Shown: positions 46,928 through 56,269 of the stretch, piece after piece
Numbering within the stretch: the first letter of the stretch is position 1
Layout: each line of letters opens with the position of its first letter
NCBI RefSeq assembly: GCF_002278135.3
Contig: NZ_CP029425.2
Coordinates: 7,726,001-7,790,000, forward strand
Direction: 5' to 3'
Source of the DNA: Bradyrhizobium ottawaense
GTDB lineage: Bacteria; Pseudomonadota; Alphaproteobacteria; Rhizobiales; Xanthobacteraceae
DNA: 64,000 nt
The notes under the pieces: model-generated
What the model saw: the letters and a program-made list of their open reading frames with translations, nothing else
Database searches by the model: none
What the model was told of the DNA's origin: nothing
Made by a program: the position numbers and the translations under genes

Positions 46928-47905
46928 ATGAACATGCAGGTCCTCGCCCTCGCATTCCTTGCCACCGCAGCGGTCGGCGGCATCGCCTGGGTCTTCCTCT
47001 ATCCGCTGCTGTCCGGGGAACGAAAGGCCGAAAGCCGCCGCGCTTCGATCTCCCGCGCCGAGGCGCCCACGGCCCGCCAGGCCGAGAAGACCCAGCGCTC
47101 GCGCCGCGAGCAGGTCGAGACCACGCTGAAGGATCTCGAGGCGCGACGCCTGCAGGAGAAGAGCGCTCCGCTCCCCGTCCGCCTGTCGCAGGCGGGGCTC
47201 GATTGGACGCCGCAGAAGTTCTGGATCGTCTCCGCCGCCGTGGCGGGCGCGTTCTTCGCAGCCGCTCTGTTCGCCGGCGGCGGCCTGATCGGTGCTGCCG
47301 GCCTCGCCTTTGCCGGCGGCTTCGGCCTGCCGCGCTGGGCACTGGGCTTCCTGAAAAAGCGCCGCGAGGCCAAGTTCCTGGCGGCACTGCCCGATGCGGT
47401 CGACGTGATCGTCCGCGGCATCAAGGCAGGCCTGCCCTTGTTCGAATCGATCAAGGTCGTCGCGGCCGACGCGCCCGAGCCGCTGCGCAGCGAGTTTCTG
47501 GCGATCATCGAGACCCAGGCGATCGGCATGCCGCTCGGCGAGGCCTGCTCGCGGCTCTATGATCGCATGCCGTTGCCGGAGGCCAACTTCTTCGGCATCG
47601 TCATCTCGATCCAACAGAAATCCGGCGGCAACCTCTCCGAAGCGCTCGGCAACCTTTCCAAGGTGCTGCGCGACCGCAAGAAGATGAGGGAAAAGATCCA
47701 GGCCATGTCGATGGAAGCCAAGGCCTCGGCCGGCATCATCGGCTCGCTGCCGCCGATCGTGATGTTCCTCGTCTATCTCACGACGCCACATTACATCTCG
47801 GTGCTGTGGACCCATCCCACCGGCCAGCTCATGCTGGTCGGCTGCGTCGTCTGGATGGCGGTCGGCATCATGGTGATGAAGAAGATGATCAATTTCGATT
47901 TCTGA
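46928..47905 (+). CDS. tadB: Tad pilus inner-membrane protein TadB
   Basis: 325-residue type II secretion F-domain protein. It has an N-terminal membrane helix, a cytoplasmic stretch rich in Arg, Lys and Glu (residues ~35-95), two helices around 100-145, the T2SSF domain (LPDAVDVIVRGIKAGLPLFESIKVVAADAPEPLRSEF...FFGIVISIQQKSGGNLSEALGNLSKVLRDRKKMREKI) and two final helices. It forms the inner-membrane platform with TadC. ATG 46928 is chosen because the family starts with the hydrophobic segment (MNMQVLALAFLATAAVGG); the upstream frame overlaps cpaF. Confidence 0.94.
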   Translation: MNMQVLALAFLATAAVGGIAWVFLYPLLSGERKAESRRASISRAEAPTARQAEKTQRSRREQVETTLKDLEARRLQEKSAPLPVRLSQAGLDWTPQKFWIVSAAVAGAFFAAALFAGGGLIGAAGLAFAGGFGLPRWALGFLKKRREAKFLAALPDAVDVIVRGIKAGLPLFESIKVVAADAPEPLRSEFLAIIETQAIGMPLGEACSRLYDRMPLPEANFFGIVISIQQKSGGNLSEALGNLSKVLRDRKKMREKIQAMSMEAKASAGIIGSLPPIVMFLVYLTTPHYISVLWTHPTGQLMLVGCVVWMAVGIMVMKKMINFDF

Positions 47906-47914
47906 CGGTGCAGT

Positions 47915-48889
47915 ATGGTCCAGTTTCTTGTCGCGAAACTACATGACGTCCACTTCATGACCATGATGCTGGCGGCCATTGCCGCCAGCGCCACCGTCTA
48001 TACGCTGGTGATGCCCCTGTTCGCCGGCGAGGGCCTCTCCAAGCGCATGAAGGCGGTGGCAAGCGAGCGCGAGCGCATCCGGCAGCGCGAGCGTGAGCGC
48101 CTTCACAAGAATGAAAAGGTCACGCTGCGCCAGACGCCGAAGCAGCTCGTCTCCAAGGTCGTCGAGGACTTCAACCTCACCAAATGGCTCGCGCAGGAAG
48201 CTGCGCGCGACAAGCTGATCATGGCGGGTTACCGCGGTCAGGCGCCCTACATCACCTTCCTGTTTGCCCGCATGGTCGCGCCGATGGTGCTCTTCATCGG
48301 CTCGGTCGTCTACGTCTTCTTGATCGCGCATCTGCAGCAGGCCATGCCGATCAAGATCGGCATCTGCATCGGCGCCGCCTATCTCGGCCTCCAGGCGCCG
48401 ATGCTGTTCCTCAGGAATGCGATCTCCAAGCGCCAGCTCTCGATCAAGCGCGCCTTTCCCGACGCGCTCGACCTGCTTCTGATCTGCATCGAATCCGGCA
48501 TGTCAGTCGAGATGGCGTTCCGGAAGGTCGCCACCGAGATCGTGGGGCAGTCGATCGCGCTGTCGGAGGAGTTCACGCTGACCACGGCCGAATTATCCTA
48601 TCTGCAGGATCGCAAGGTCGCTTACGAGAATTTGGCGCGACGCACCGGACTCGAGGGGGTCAAATCGGTCTGTCTCGCGCTTCAGCAGGCGGAGCGTTAC
48701 GGCACCCCGCTCGGACATTCCCTGCGCGTCATGGCGCAGGAAAATCGCGACATGCGCATGAACGAGGCTGAAAAGAAGGCTGCCGCCCTGCCGCCGAAGC
48801 TGACCGTGCCGATGATCCTGTTCTTCCTGCCCGTGCTGTTCGTGGTCATTCTTGGACCGACCGGCATCAAGATCTCCGAGATGCAATGA
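47915..48889 (+). CDS. tadC: Tad pilus inner-membrane protein TadC
   Basis: 324-residue second F-domain platform protein. Membrane segments lie near residues 15-35, 105-150 and at the C-terminus (LTVPMILFFLPVLFVVILGPTGIK). The T2SSF block reads FPDALDLLLICIESGMSVEMAFRKVATEI...ELSYLQDRKVAYENLARRTGLEGVKSVCLALQQAERYGTPLGHSLRVMAQENRDMRMNEAEKKAA. Nine bases after tadB. It is convergent with tadD. Confidence 0.94.
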   Translation: MVQFLVAKLHDVHFMTMMLAAIAASATVYTLVMPLFAGEGLSKRMKAVASERERIRQRERERLHKNEKVTLRQTPKQLVSKVVEDFNLTKWLAQEAARDKLIMAGYRGQAPYITFLFARMVAPMVLFIGSVVYVFLIAHLQQAMPIKIGICIGAAYLGLQAPMLFLRNAISKRQLSIKRAFPDALDLLLICIESGMSVEMAFRKVATEIVGQSIALSEEFTLTTAELSYLQDRKVAYENLARRTGLEGVKSVCLALQQAERYGTPLGHSLRVMAQENRDMRMNEAEKKAAALPPKLTVPMILFFLPVLFVVILGPTGIKISEMQ

Positions 48890-48964
48890 CGCGGGACCCG
48901 GGCCGCGCATGCGGCTCGCGGGCAGCTTTCAGGATGAGACGATAGAAGAGACGATCAGCTCTGA

Positions 48965-49777
48965 TCAGTCGGGTTGGCTGAGCGAGGCCACCGGCGTCCG
49001 CTTCGGTGCGCCGCGGGGAGCGTCGCTGCGGCTGAGCATCTCCTTGAGATAGGCGACGTTGGCCGCGGCCTGATCCGGTGGCAGATCTGCCTTTACGATG
49101 GTCTCGGCTTCGGCGAAGCGGCCCTGCAGACCGACGACAAGGCCGAGATTCTGCCGCACCCGGATGCTCGCACGCGGCGAGGCGTAGGCCTGCCGCAGCG
49201 CCTCTTCGGCCTTCGGAAGGTCTCTCGACAACATGTAGGACAGGCCGAGATTGGAGAGCACACCGGGATCACCCGGTGCGATCTTGAGCGCGCTCGCGTA
49301 GTAGGAACGCGCCTCCTCGTGGCGGCCCATCTGGTCCAGTGCGGTGCCCTGCACCGAGAGCAGGCGCCAGTCCGGATTGTCAGGCGAATGCGCTTTCGAC
49401 AGCACATCGTAGGCCTGCTGGAAATTGCCGTTGTCGGCGAGGGCGCGGCCATATTGGGCGAGCAGCGCCTTGTTGCCGGGATTCGCGATGGTCGCCTGCT
49501 CGAGCATAGCGGCGGCCTGGGCACGCTGACCGTTGGCGCGCAACGCCTGACCGTAAGCGAGCGCGGCATCGGCGTCCTTGGGATTGGCGCGGTAGCGCTC
49601 GCCATAGACCTCGACGGCGCGCGCCGGATCGGTGGGAGTCGCCTCCGCCCGTGGCCCGACCGAGCCCGTCACGTCGGAGAGTTTCGACATGGCCGTGCAG
49701 CCGCCGAGGCACATGGCCACCGCCGCGACCAGCGAGGTGGACGCAAGAAGCCGGGCAAGACTGAACCGTAGACGCAT
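48965..49777 (-). CDS. tadD: TadD-like tetratricopeptide repeat lipoprotein
   Basis: 270 residues. Signal with lipobox VAMCLGGCTAMS (Cys near 27), then about five TPR units: RAVEVYGERYRANPKDADAALAYGQALRANG, QAAAMLEQATIANPGNKALLAQYGRALADNG, and so on. TadD in other systems is an outer-membrane-associated TPR lipoprotein supporting secretin assembly. It is on the opposite strand, tail-to-tail with tadC across 75 bases, which differs from the classical single-direction Tad operon. Confidence 0.88.
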   Translation of the reverse strand: MRLRFSLARLLASTSLVAAVAMCLGGCTAMSKLSDVTGSVGPRAEATPTDPARAVEVYGERYRANPKDADAALAYGQALRANGQRAQAAAMLEQATIANPGNKALLAQYGRALADNGNFQQAYDVLSKAHSPDNPDWRLLSVQGTALDQMGRHEEARSYYASALKIAPGDPGVLSNLGLSYMLSRDLPKAEEALRQAYASPRASIRVRQNLGLVVGLQGRFAEAETIVKADLPPDQAAANVAYLKEMLSRSDAPRGAPKRTPVASLSQPD

Positions 49778-50011
49778 GACGCTTTGACTCTCGAGCCGAT
49801 TGATCGAGCCGAACGCGCCAGCAATAGACTGTTAACCCTAACGGCCGGTTAACACCGCTCCCGGGCCGTGCTCTCGTCGATACTCCCGCTCGCAAGCGTC
49901 GTCAGGCTTGAGCGGTTGCAATCCAGCAGCAGGTCGAGGCCGCGCTCTCGGGAACGGCAGCCCTCAACACGAGATACGAGATCCGTGCGACGACGTTTTC
50001 GTCTTGCCCGA

Positions 50012-50215
50012 TCAATATTCGATGGCAAGCCGTTTGCGGATTTCGTCGACGCGCCTGTCGAGCGCATCGAACCGCGCGTGGACGGAGCGGTCGTGGAGAT
50101 AGAAGACGTAACCGCCGGCAAGGAACGCGAAGATCCAATGGTGGTGCTCGACATAGCCGAAAATCGCCTCGATGGCCTCGCCAATGAATGTGACCACGCT
50201 CCACACAAATTCCAT
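50012..50215 (-). CDS. Small single-span membrane protein of unknown function
   Basis: 67 residues: MEFVWSVVTFIGEAIEAIFGYVEHHHWIFAFLAGGYVFYLHDRS, then a charged C-terminal helix HARFDALDRRVDEIRKRLAIEY. One amphipathic or membrane N-terminal segment, a His triplet, a membrane helix around 26-40 and a coiled-coil-like tail are visible. A perfect GGAGG site stands seven bases before the ATG, so the long upstream extension of the frame is unnecessary. I do not recognise the family. It is divergent from the aminopeptidase gene. Confidence 0.7.
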   Translation of the reverse strand: MEFVWSVVTFIGEAIEAIFGYVEHHHWIFAFLAGGYVFYLHDRSVHARFDALDRRVDEIRKRLAIEY

Positions 50216-50415
50216 TGCATTTCCTCCCGGCGCGCTTTGTCGTCGGTCGCCTGATCTCCAACTCTGGCGACCGTTGCCGGAACCTAGCATGGCCCCCTCG
50301 CCGCGAGTAGCGGCTCGCTGAACGGTGACAGCAAAGCCGATTGCAGCGGCGGCGAAACTCTGCGAAGTCTCATCCATTCGCATGACCCGTTTGATCTGAC
50401 GATCCGGACCCGCCA

Positions 50416-51789
50416 ATGCCTTCTGTCTTCGAGACGTCACCCGCCGCCATCCCGATCACCTTCGTCACCAAATCGAGCTGGGATCAGGTCGCCGAGGCGC
50501 TGCCGCCGCAGCAACGCGCGTTCGCCGCGGCATGCGCCTTTGCCGCCAAGCCGGGTGCCTATCTGGCGCTGCCTGCGCCCGACGGCGCAATCGCACAGGT
50601 GCTGTTCGGCCTCGAGGACGAGGGGGCGAGATCGCGCGACCTGTTCCGGCCCGGCGCCCTGCCCGGCCTGCTGCCGCCGGGAATCTATCGCTTTGCCAAT
50701 GCACCCCACGATGCACGGCTGGCGGCGCTCGCCTTTGCGATCGGGCGCTACCGCTTCGCGCGGTACCGCAAGGCTGACAGGTCCGACGTCCGGCTGGCGC
50801 CGCCCGATGGCGTCGATGCGGCCGAGATCGAGCGGATCGCTGATGCGGCGATGCTCGCGCGCGACCTCATCAACACGCCCTCCAACGACATGGGGCCGGC
50901 GGAGCTGGCTGCCGCCGCGCAAGACCTCGCCGCAGAGTTCGGCGCAAGCTTCGCCTGCACCGTCGGCGATGATCTGGAGAAGAACTTCCCGCTGATCCAC
51001 GCCGTCGGCATGGCCTCGAACCGCGCGCCGCGTCTGATCGACATCGGCTGGGGCGATCCCGATCATCCCAAGGTGACGCTGGTCGGCAAGGGCGTCTGCT
51101 TCGACACCGGCGGTCTCGACCTCAAGCCGTCGAGCGGCATGCTGATCATGAAGAAGGACATGGGCGGCGCGGCCAACGTCCTCGCGCTGGCGCGCATGGT
51201 GATGGATGCGAAGCTGAAGGTGCGGCTGCGCGTGCTGATTCCCGCGGTGGAGAACGCGGTCGCCGGCAACGCCTTCCGCCCGCTCGACATCTTTACTTCG
51301 CGCAAGGGCATCACGGTGGAGATCGGCAATACGGATGCGGAGGGCCGGCTGGTGCTCGCCGACGCGCTGGCGCTGGCTGATGAGGAAAAGCCCGATCTGC
51401 TGATCGATCTGGGCACGCTGACCGGTGCCGCGCGTGTCGCGCTGGGACCGGATTTGCCGCCCTTTTACACCAATGATGAGAGCCTTGCCGCCGACCTATC
51501 GCGCTGCGCGATGCAGGAGAACGATCCGTTGTGGCGCATGCCGTTGTGGCCGCCTTACGATTCCTGGCTGGACACCAAGACCGCTACCATCACCAACGCA
51601 CCATCAGGCGGCTTTGCCGGCTCGATCACCTGCGCGCTGTTCCTGCAGCGCTTCGTCGATCAGGCGAAGAGCTGGCTGCATGTCGACATCTACGGCTGGA
51701 CGCCGTCGGCAAAGCCGGCCCGTCCCGAAGGCGGCGAGTGCCAGGCCGCACGCGCCATCTACACCTTGCTGAGCGAGCGCTATGCATGA
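50416..51789 (+). CDS. Leucyl aminopeptidase family protein (M17)
   Basis: 457-residue cytosolic di-metal aminopeptidase. The M17 signature NTDAEGRLVLADAL is exact. Metal- and substrate-binding blocks VGKGVCFDTGGLDLKPSSGM followed by MKKDMGGAANVLALA are present, and DLGTLTGAARVALG follows. The N-terminal ~165 residues form the variable domain. It probably trims N-terminal residues from peptides and may be related to the PepA/PepB group; exact subclass is not assigned. It overlaps the downstream NlpC/P60 gene by eight bases. Confidence 0.94.
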   Translation: MPSVFETSPAAIPITFVTKSSWDQVAEALPPQQRAFAAACAFAAKPGAYLALPAPDGAIAQVLFGLEDEGARSRDLFRPGALPGLLPPGIYRFANAPHDARLAALAFAIGRYRFARYRKADRSDVRLAPPDGVDAAEIERIADAAMLARDLINTPSNDMGPAELAAAAQDLAAEFGASFACTVGDDLEKNFPLIHAVGMASNRAPRLIDIGWGDPDHPKVTLVGKGVCFDTGGLDLKPSSGMLIMKKDMGGAANVLALARMVMDAKLKVRLRVLIPAVENAVAGNAFRPLDIFTSRKGITVEIGNTDAEGRLVLADALALADEEKPDLLIDLGTLTGAARVALGPDLPPFYTNDESLAADLSRCAMQENDPLWRMPLWPPYDSWLDTKTATITNAPSGGFAGSITCALFLQRFVDQAKSWLHVDIYGWTPSAKPARPEGGECQAARAIYTLLSERYA

Positions 51790-52624
51790 TCCGCGAATAA
51801 CCCCGGCGCGGGGCGACCTCGCCGCGAAATATCTCGAAGGCAAGGTCGAGGCTGATCGCTTCGTCACCGGCGAGGAATTCGAGGTGGTCGATCCGGTCGC
51901 GCCGGTGCGCGAGCAGCCGTCGTCGGGCGCGATGCTGATGACGGAGGCGCTGCGCGGCGAACGCGTCACGGTCTACGACCGCAACGGCGAGGGCTGGGCG
52001 TGGGGCCAGCTCAATGGCGATGGCTATGTCGGCTGGCTGCCCGATGCAGCGCTCATGAAACCCTCGGCGACGCCGACCCATGTGGTCAGCGCGCTGCGGA
52101 CGTTCGCCTTCCCCGGTCCGTCGATCAAGCTGCCGCCGGCCGATACGCTCGTGATGGGATCCAGGCTGGCTGTGGCGCGCGAGGACGGCAGCTTCACCGT
52201 GACGCGCGATGGACAATATTTGCCCAAGGCCCATCTCGCCCCGCTCGATCATCGCGAGCCGGATTTCGTGACGGTCGCCGAACGCTTCGCCGGCACGCCC
52301 TATCTCTGGGGCGGCAAAAGCAGTTTCGGCATCGATTGCTCCGGCCTCGTCCAGGTGTCGCTGACATCAGCGGGCATCGGCTGCCCACGCGACAGCGACA
52401 TGCAGCAGGCGGGGCTCGGCCGCGCGCTGGAGCCGCATGAGCGCAGCAGCTTGCTGCGCGGCGATCTCATTTTCTGGAAGGGCCATGTCGCCATCGTCCG
52501 CGATGGCAGCACGATGGTTCACGCCAACGCGCATCACATGGCGACGGTGATCGAGGCGATCGAGCCTGCGATTGCGCGGATCAGGCAGGCCGGCAGCGAG
52601 GTCGTCGCGATCAAGCGGCTTTAG
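51782..52624 (+). CDS. NlpC/P60 family (C40) peptidase with SH3-like domains
   Basis: 280 residues without an evident signal peptide. Residues ~35-145 form bacterial SH3-like modules (SGAMLMTEALRGERVTVYDRNGEGWAWGQLNGDGYVGWLP). The C-terminal catalytic domain has the nucleophile Cys in WGGKSSFGIDCSGLVQVSLTSAG and the His in FWKGHVAIVRDGSTMVHANAHH. Family members hydrolyse D-Glu-diamino acid bonds in peptidoglycan peptides. Translational overlap with the aminopeptidase suggests the two work in recycling cell-wall peptides; that is an inference from the gene order. Confidence 0.92.
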   Translation: MHDPRITPARGDLAAKYLEGKVEADRFVTGEEFEVVDPVAPVREQPSSGAMLMTEALRGERVTVYDRNGEGWAWGQLNGDGYVGWLPDAALMKPSATPTHVVSALRTFAFPGPSIKLPPADTLVMGSRLAVAREDGSFTVTRDGQYLPKAHLAPLDHREPDFVTVAERFAGTPYLWGGKSSFGIDCSGLVQVSLTSAGIGCPRDSDMQQAGLGRALEPHERSSLLRGDLIFWKGHVAIVRDGSTMVHANAHHMATVIEAIEPAIARIRQAGSEVVAIKRL

Positions 52625-52823
52625 GGCCGTGGATCGCGGGGATCATACCCGATCTTTGTTCTCGGCATCCGAACAGGTTTCGGACGCGGTTGCTGACGGA
52701 ACCTGCGCATTGGCACCGGAAGTATGGTTTACCTTGCGGCGCAGCTACGGAACAACGTTACATCTGAGGAGATTTGCGGAACGAAACGCGGCGCCAGTCT
52801 TTCTCTGGCTTTAGGAGGTGCCC

Positions 52824-53105
52824 ATGAGTTCTCAAGCCAGAGAAGGCGCGTGTGCGTTCGCTTGGCGAAACTATTTGCTGCTCCACAGCGGCATCAGCGA
52901 GAACGACGACAGGCGTTCCGCCCTCTACAGCTACATCTCCAATCTTCGCGGTACCGGCGAGGATGATTTCGATCTCCTGCAGATAGCCGCGGTCGCCTAC
53001 TTGAAAAAGCTCGATGAATTGCATGACGACCAATGCGCGCGCCGCGCGGCAGATGAACTTCTGGCCGAGCGTTTGGAAGCAAGCAGTTCGCAACAGGACA
53101 GATAG
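52824..53105 (+). CDS. Conserved hypothetical small protein (93 aa)
   Basis: 93 residues beginning MSSQAREGACAFAWRNYLLLHSGISENDDRRSALYSYI, predicted helical and acidic, with no signal peptide or membrane segment. A textbook AGGAGG site lies five bases before the ATG at 52824, so the start is firm. The C-terminus is charged (DDQCARRAADELLAERLE). I do not recognise a family. It stands after a 199-base gap that contains no recognisable promoter, and is followed by two very small coupled frames on the same strand. Confidence 0.72.
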   Translation: MSSQAREGACAFAWRNYLLLHSGISENDDRRSALYSYISNLRGTGEDDFDLLQIAAVAYLKKLDELHDDQCARRAADELLAERLEASSSQQDR

Positions 53106-53141
53106 CTTAGGTCATAACACCAGAGCGAAGGAACGAACAGC

Positions 53142-53237
53142 ATGGCAGACGACACCAATGCAAACCGTTTCGTGCGCGACCCTCAACGGCGCATCGCCGC
53201 AGCGACAGCAATCGGCATGAATGCCTTTAGCCGATGA
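53142..53237 (+). CDS. Possible micro-ORF, 31 residues
   Basis: ATG-started frame MADDTNANRFVRDPQRRIAA...GMNAFSR, too short for most gene finders. GAAGGAACG supplies a possible ribosome site. Its TGA stop overlaps the ATG of the next frame by one base (TGATG), a typical translational coupling arrangement. It contains no membrane segment. Existence as a protein is uncertain; it could be a leader peptide for the next frame. Confidence 0.4.
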   Translation: MADDTNANRFVRDPQRRIAAATAIGMNAFSR

Positions 53238-53368
53238 TGCACTTCCAGGTCTCAATGCTGAGGATGTGGGCCGATAGTATCGAGAGGCTCGAGGCCAATT
53301 ACGACAAGAAGCTGGAAGACACTGCGGCCACACTCGAGGAAGCGCCAGACAAGGAACGCGCCGCGTAA
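53237..53368 (+). CDS. Small helical protein, 43 residues
   Basis: MHFQVSMLRMWADSIERLEANYDKKLED... ending DKERAA. The MHFQ-S-M-RMWAD N-terminus recalls short uncharacterised proteins I associate with Bradyrhizobium genomes, but I cannot confirm this without a search. The sequence should form one amphipathic helix. The start overlaps the preceding stop by one base and has no ribosome site of its own, implying reinitiation. Confidence 0.5.
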   Translation: MHFQVSMLRMWADSIERLEANYDKKLEDTAATLEEAPDKERAA

Positions 53369-53448
53369 CATCAAGGCGGGCTGCCCCGTGCAGCCTGCTC
53401 CGGCGAAACGCTCAGGGCGCCGCAATGTCGCGCGTCTGGAATGACGCG

Positions 53449-55086
53449 CTACGTCGCCACCGACCCGTTGCCCGCCGTCTCCAGCCGGAACGCCGCCGCG
53501 AACAGCGCGCGCGTGTATTCGGTCTTCGGGTTCTTGAACAGCTGGGCGGCCTGCCCCTCCTCGACGACCTTGCCGCCGCGCATCACGATCAGATGGCTCG
53601 CAAGCGAAGCGACGACGCGCAGATCGTGCGAGATGAACATGTAGGTGAGCTCGCGCTTGCGCTGGAGCTCGCGCAACAGATCGACCATCTGCGCCTGGAA
53701 CAGCATGTCGAGCGCGCTGGTCGGCTCGTCCAGCACGACGAAATCCGGCTCCAGCACGACCGCCCGCGCGATACTGATGCGCTGGCGCTGGCCGCCGGAG
53801 AATTCATGGGGATAGCGGTGGCGGGTGTCAGGCTTCAGCCCGACGTCCTCCAGCGCCTTGACGACGCGCGCCTCGCGCTCTTCGTGCGACAGCTTCGGCT
53901 GATGCACCGAGAGACCTTCGGCGATGATGTCGGCGACCGACATGCGCGGTGAGAGCGAGCCGAACGGGTCCTGGAACACGATCTGCATGTCGCGCCGGAA
54001 CGGCCGCATCTCCTTGAAGCGCAGGCCCTGGATGTCGTTCCCCAAGAACACGATACGCCCGTTTGAGGAGATCAGCCGCAGCAGCGCCAGCCCCAGCGTG
54101 GTCTTGCCCGAGCCTGACTCGCCGACCACACCGAGCGTCTCGCCCTTGCGCACGGCGATGCTGACGCCGTCGACCGCCTTGATGTGGCCGACGGTCTTGC
54201 GCATCAGGCCGCGCTTGATCGGAAACCAGACCTTCAGGTCGTTGGCGGACATCACCAACGGCGCATCCGGTTGCGGCGGCGCCGGATCGGGCTTCGGCTC
54301 CGCCGCGAGCAGGTCGCGCGTGTAGGGATGCTTCGGGCCCTTGAAGACTTGCTCGACCGGCCCCTGCTCCACGATCTCGCCGCTCTTCATGACACAGACG
54401 GTGTCGGCGATGCGGCGCACGATGCCGAGATCGTGGGTGATGAAGAGCAGGCTCATGCCGAGCCGCGAGCGGATCTCGGCGAGCAGCGCCAGGATCTGCG
54501 CCTGCACCGTGACGTCTAGCGCCGTCGTCGGCTCGTCCGCGATCAACAGATCCGGCTCGTTGGCGAGCGCCATCGCGATCATCACACGCTGGCGCTGACC
54601 GCCGGAGAGCTGATGCGGATAGCTCTTCAGTCGCGTCTCCGGCTCGGGAATACCGACCTGCGTCAGCAATTCCAGCGTTCGCCGGCGCGCCTCCGCGTTG
54701 CTGGTCGGATTGTGCAGCTGGATGATCTCGCCGATCTGCGCCTCGATCGTGTGCAACGGATTGAGCGAGGTCATCGGCTCCTGGAAGATGATGGAGATGT
54801 CGCTGCCGCGAATCTCCCGCATCTGCTGCTCGGATCGGTCGATCAGTTCCTGCCCCTTGAAGCGGATGCTGCCCGAGGGGTGCGAGGCGTTCGGATAGGG
54901 CAACAGCTTGAGGATCGAGAGCGCGCTGACGGACTTGCCTGAGCCGGATTCGCCGACCAGCGCCAGGCATTCGCCGCGCTTGATCTGGAACGAGACCTTG
55001 TCGACCGCGAGCGTGGTGCTGCCGCCCTGGTGGAAGGCGACCGAAAGGTCGCGAACGGCAAGCAGGGGCTGGTTGATCGCGTCCAT
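53449..55086 (-). CDS. yejF: Peptide ABC transporter ATP-binding protein (YejF-like)
   Basis: 545 residues with two complete ABC ATPase domains in one chain, as in E. coli YejF. First domain: Walker [16 protein letters not shown], signature [34 protein letters not shown]. Second: [15 protein letters not shown] and [33 protein letters not shown]. The oppDF-type C-terminal extensions after each domain ([15 protein letters not shown]) are present. Last gene of the operon. It energises uptake of oligopeptides; YejABEF in E. coli imports the antibiotic microcin C. Confidence 0.95.
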   Translation of the reverse strand: MDAINQPLLAVRDLSVAFHQGGSTTLAVDKVSFQIKRGECLALVGESGSGKSVSALSILKLLPYPNASHPSGSIRFKGQELIDRSEQQMREIRGSDISIIFQEPMTSLNPLHTIEAQIGEIIQLHNPTSNAEARRRTLELLTQVGIPEPETRLKSYPHQLSGGQRQRVMIAMALANEPDLLIADEPTTALDVTVQAQILALLAEIRSRLGMSLLFITHDLGIVRRIADTVCVMKSGEIVEQGPVEQVFKGPKHPYTRDLLAAEPKPDPAPPQPDAPLVMSANDLKVWFPIKRGLMRKTVGHIKAVDGVSIAVRKGETLGVVGESGSGKTTLGLALLRLISSNGRIVFLGNDIQGLRFKEMRPFRRDMQIVFQDPFGSLSPRMSVADIIAEGLSVHQPKLSHEEREARVVKALEDVGLKPDTRHRYPHEFSGGQRQRISIARAVVLEPDFVVLDEPTSALDMLFQAQMVDLLRELQRKRELTYMFISHDLRVVASLASHLIVMRGGKVVEEGQAAQLFKNPKTEYTRALFAAAFRLETAGNGSVAT

Positions 55087-55090
55087 CGGC

Positions 55091-56269
55091 TTACCTGAAC
55101 GTCTTGCGCGGATCGAAGGCGTCGCGCACGGCTTCGCCGATGAAGATCAGGAGCGACAGCATGCTCGCGACCGAGAAGAAGCCGGAGAAGCCGAGCCAGG
55201 GGGCCTGCACATTGGCCTTCGCCTGCGACAGCAATTCGCCGAGCGACGGCGATCCCGGCGGCAGGCCGAAGCCCAGGAAATCGAGCGCCGTCAGCGTCAT
55301 CACCGAACTCGACACGATGAAGGGCAGGAACGTCATGGTCGCGACCATCGCGTTCGGCAGCAGGTGGCGGAACATGATGACGGGGTTGGAGACGCCGAGC
55401 GCCCGCGCCGCCTGGATGTATTCGAAGTTGCGTCCGCGCAGGAACTCGGCCCGCACCAGACCGACCAGCGAGACCCAGGAGAACAGCAGGAGGATGCCGA
55501 GCAGCACGAAGAAGCCTGGCACGAGCACCGAGGACAGGATCAGGAGAAGATAGAGCGAGGGAATCGCCGTCCAGATCTCGATGAAGCGCTGGAAGATGAG
55601 ATCGACCCGCCCGCCGAAATATCCCTGCACCGCTCCTGCTGCGATGCCGATGACGGACGAGACGATGGTGAGGCAAAGGCCGAACAGCACCGAGATGCGG
55701 AAGCCGTAGATCAGCCGCGCGACCACGTCGCGCCCCTGGTCGTCTGTCCCCAGCCAGTTGTATTCGAGGTCGCGGCAGCTCTTCAGCCCCTTCTTCTCCA
55801 CCACCGGCTTGCATTGCGCTTCGGTCAGCATCCAGGTCGGCTTCGACGGCGCCGGCGTCGGCAGGTCGAGATTGTGGGTGTCGTAGGAGTAGCGGATCAG
55901 CGGCCAGACGATGGTGCCGTTCTTGTCCTTGATCAGCTTCTGCAAATAGGGATCGCGATAGTCGGCCGCGGTTTCGAAGTCGCCGCCGAAGGTGGTTTCC
56001 GAATAGGTCACGAAAGCGGGCCAGTAGAGCCGGCCGTCGAACTTGATCAGGAAAGGCCGATCGTTGGCGATCAGCTCCGCAAACAGCGAGACCACGAACA
56101 GGATGATGAAGATCCAGAACGACCAGTAGCCGCGGCGGTTGGCCTTGAAGTTCTGCCAACGCCGCCTGTTGAGCGGCGAAGGCGCGAAGGGCTTGCGCGT
56201 GATCGGAACGACCTCGCCCAGCGGGGACTGGGTCGTGGTCTCGATCGGCGTCGGCGCGGTAATCGTCAT
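55091..56269 (-). CDS. yejE: Peptide ABC transporter permease (YejE-like)
   Basis: 392-residue permease. A cytoplasmic N-terminus (MTITAPTPIETTTQS) is followed by a first helix (YWSFWIFIILFVVSLFAELIAN), a periplasmic loop of ~140 residues typical of YejE, then the BPD-transport domain with the EAA-type loop (YIQAARALGVSNPVIMFRHLLPNAM) and GLPPGSPSLGELL. The frame extends upstream to 57049, but that part is an out-of-frame reading of yejB; the true ATG at 56269 overlaps the yejB stop by one base (TGATG). Confidence 0.94.
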   Translation of the reverse strand: MTITAPTPIETTTQSPLGEVVPITRKPFAPSPLNRRRWQNFKANRRGYWSFWIFIILFVVSLFAELIANDRPFLIKFDGRLYWPAFVTYSETTFGGDFETAADYRDPYLQKLIKDKNGTIVWPLIRYSYDTHNLDLPTPAPSKPTWMLTEAQCKPVVEKKGLKSCRDLEYNWLGTDDQGRDVVARLIYGFRISVLFGLCLTIVSSVIGIAAGAVQGYFGGRVDLIFQRFIEIWTAIPSLYLLLILSSVLVPGFFVLLGILLLFSWVSLVGLVRAEFLRGRNFEYIQAARALGVSNPVIMFRHLLPNAMVATMTFLPFIVSSSVMTLTALDFLGFGLPPGSPSLGELLSQAKANVQAPWLGFSGFFSVASMLSLLIFIGEAVRDAFDPRKTFR

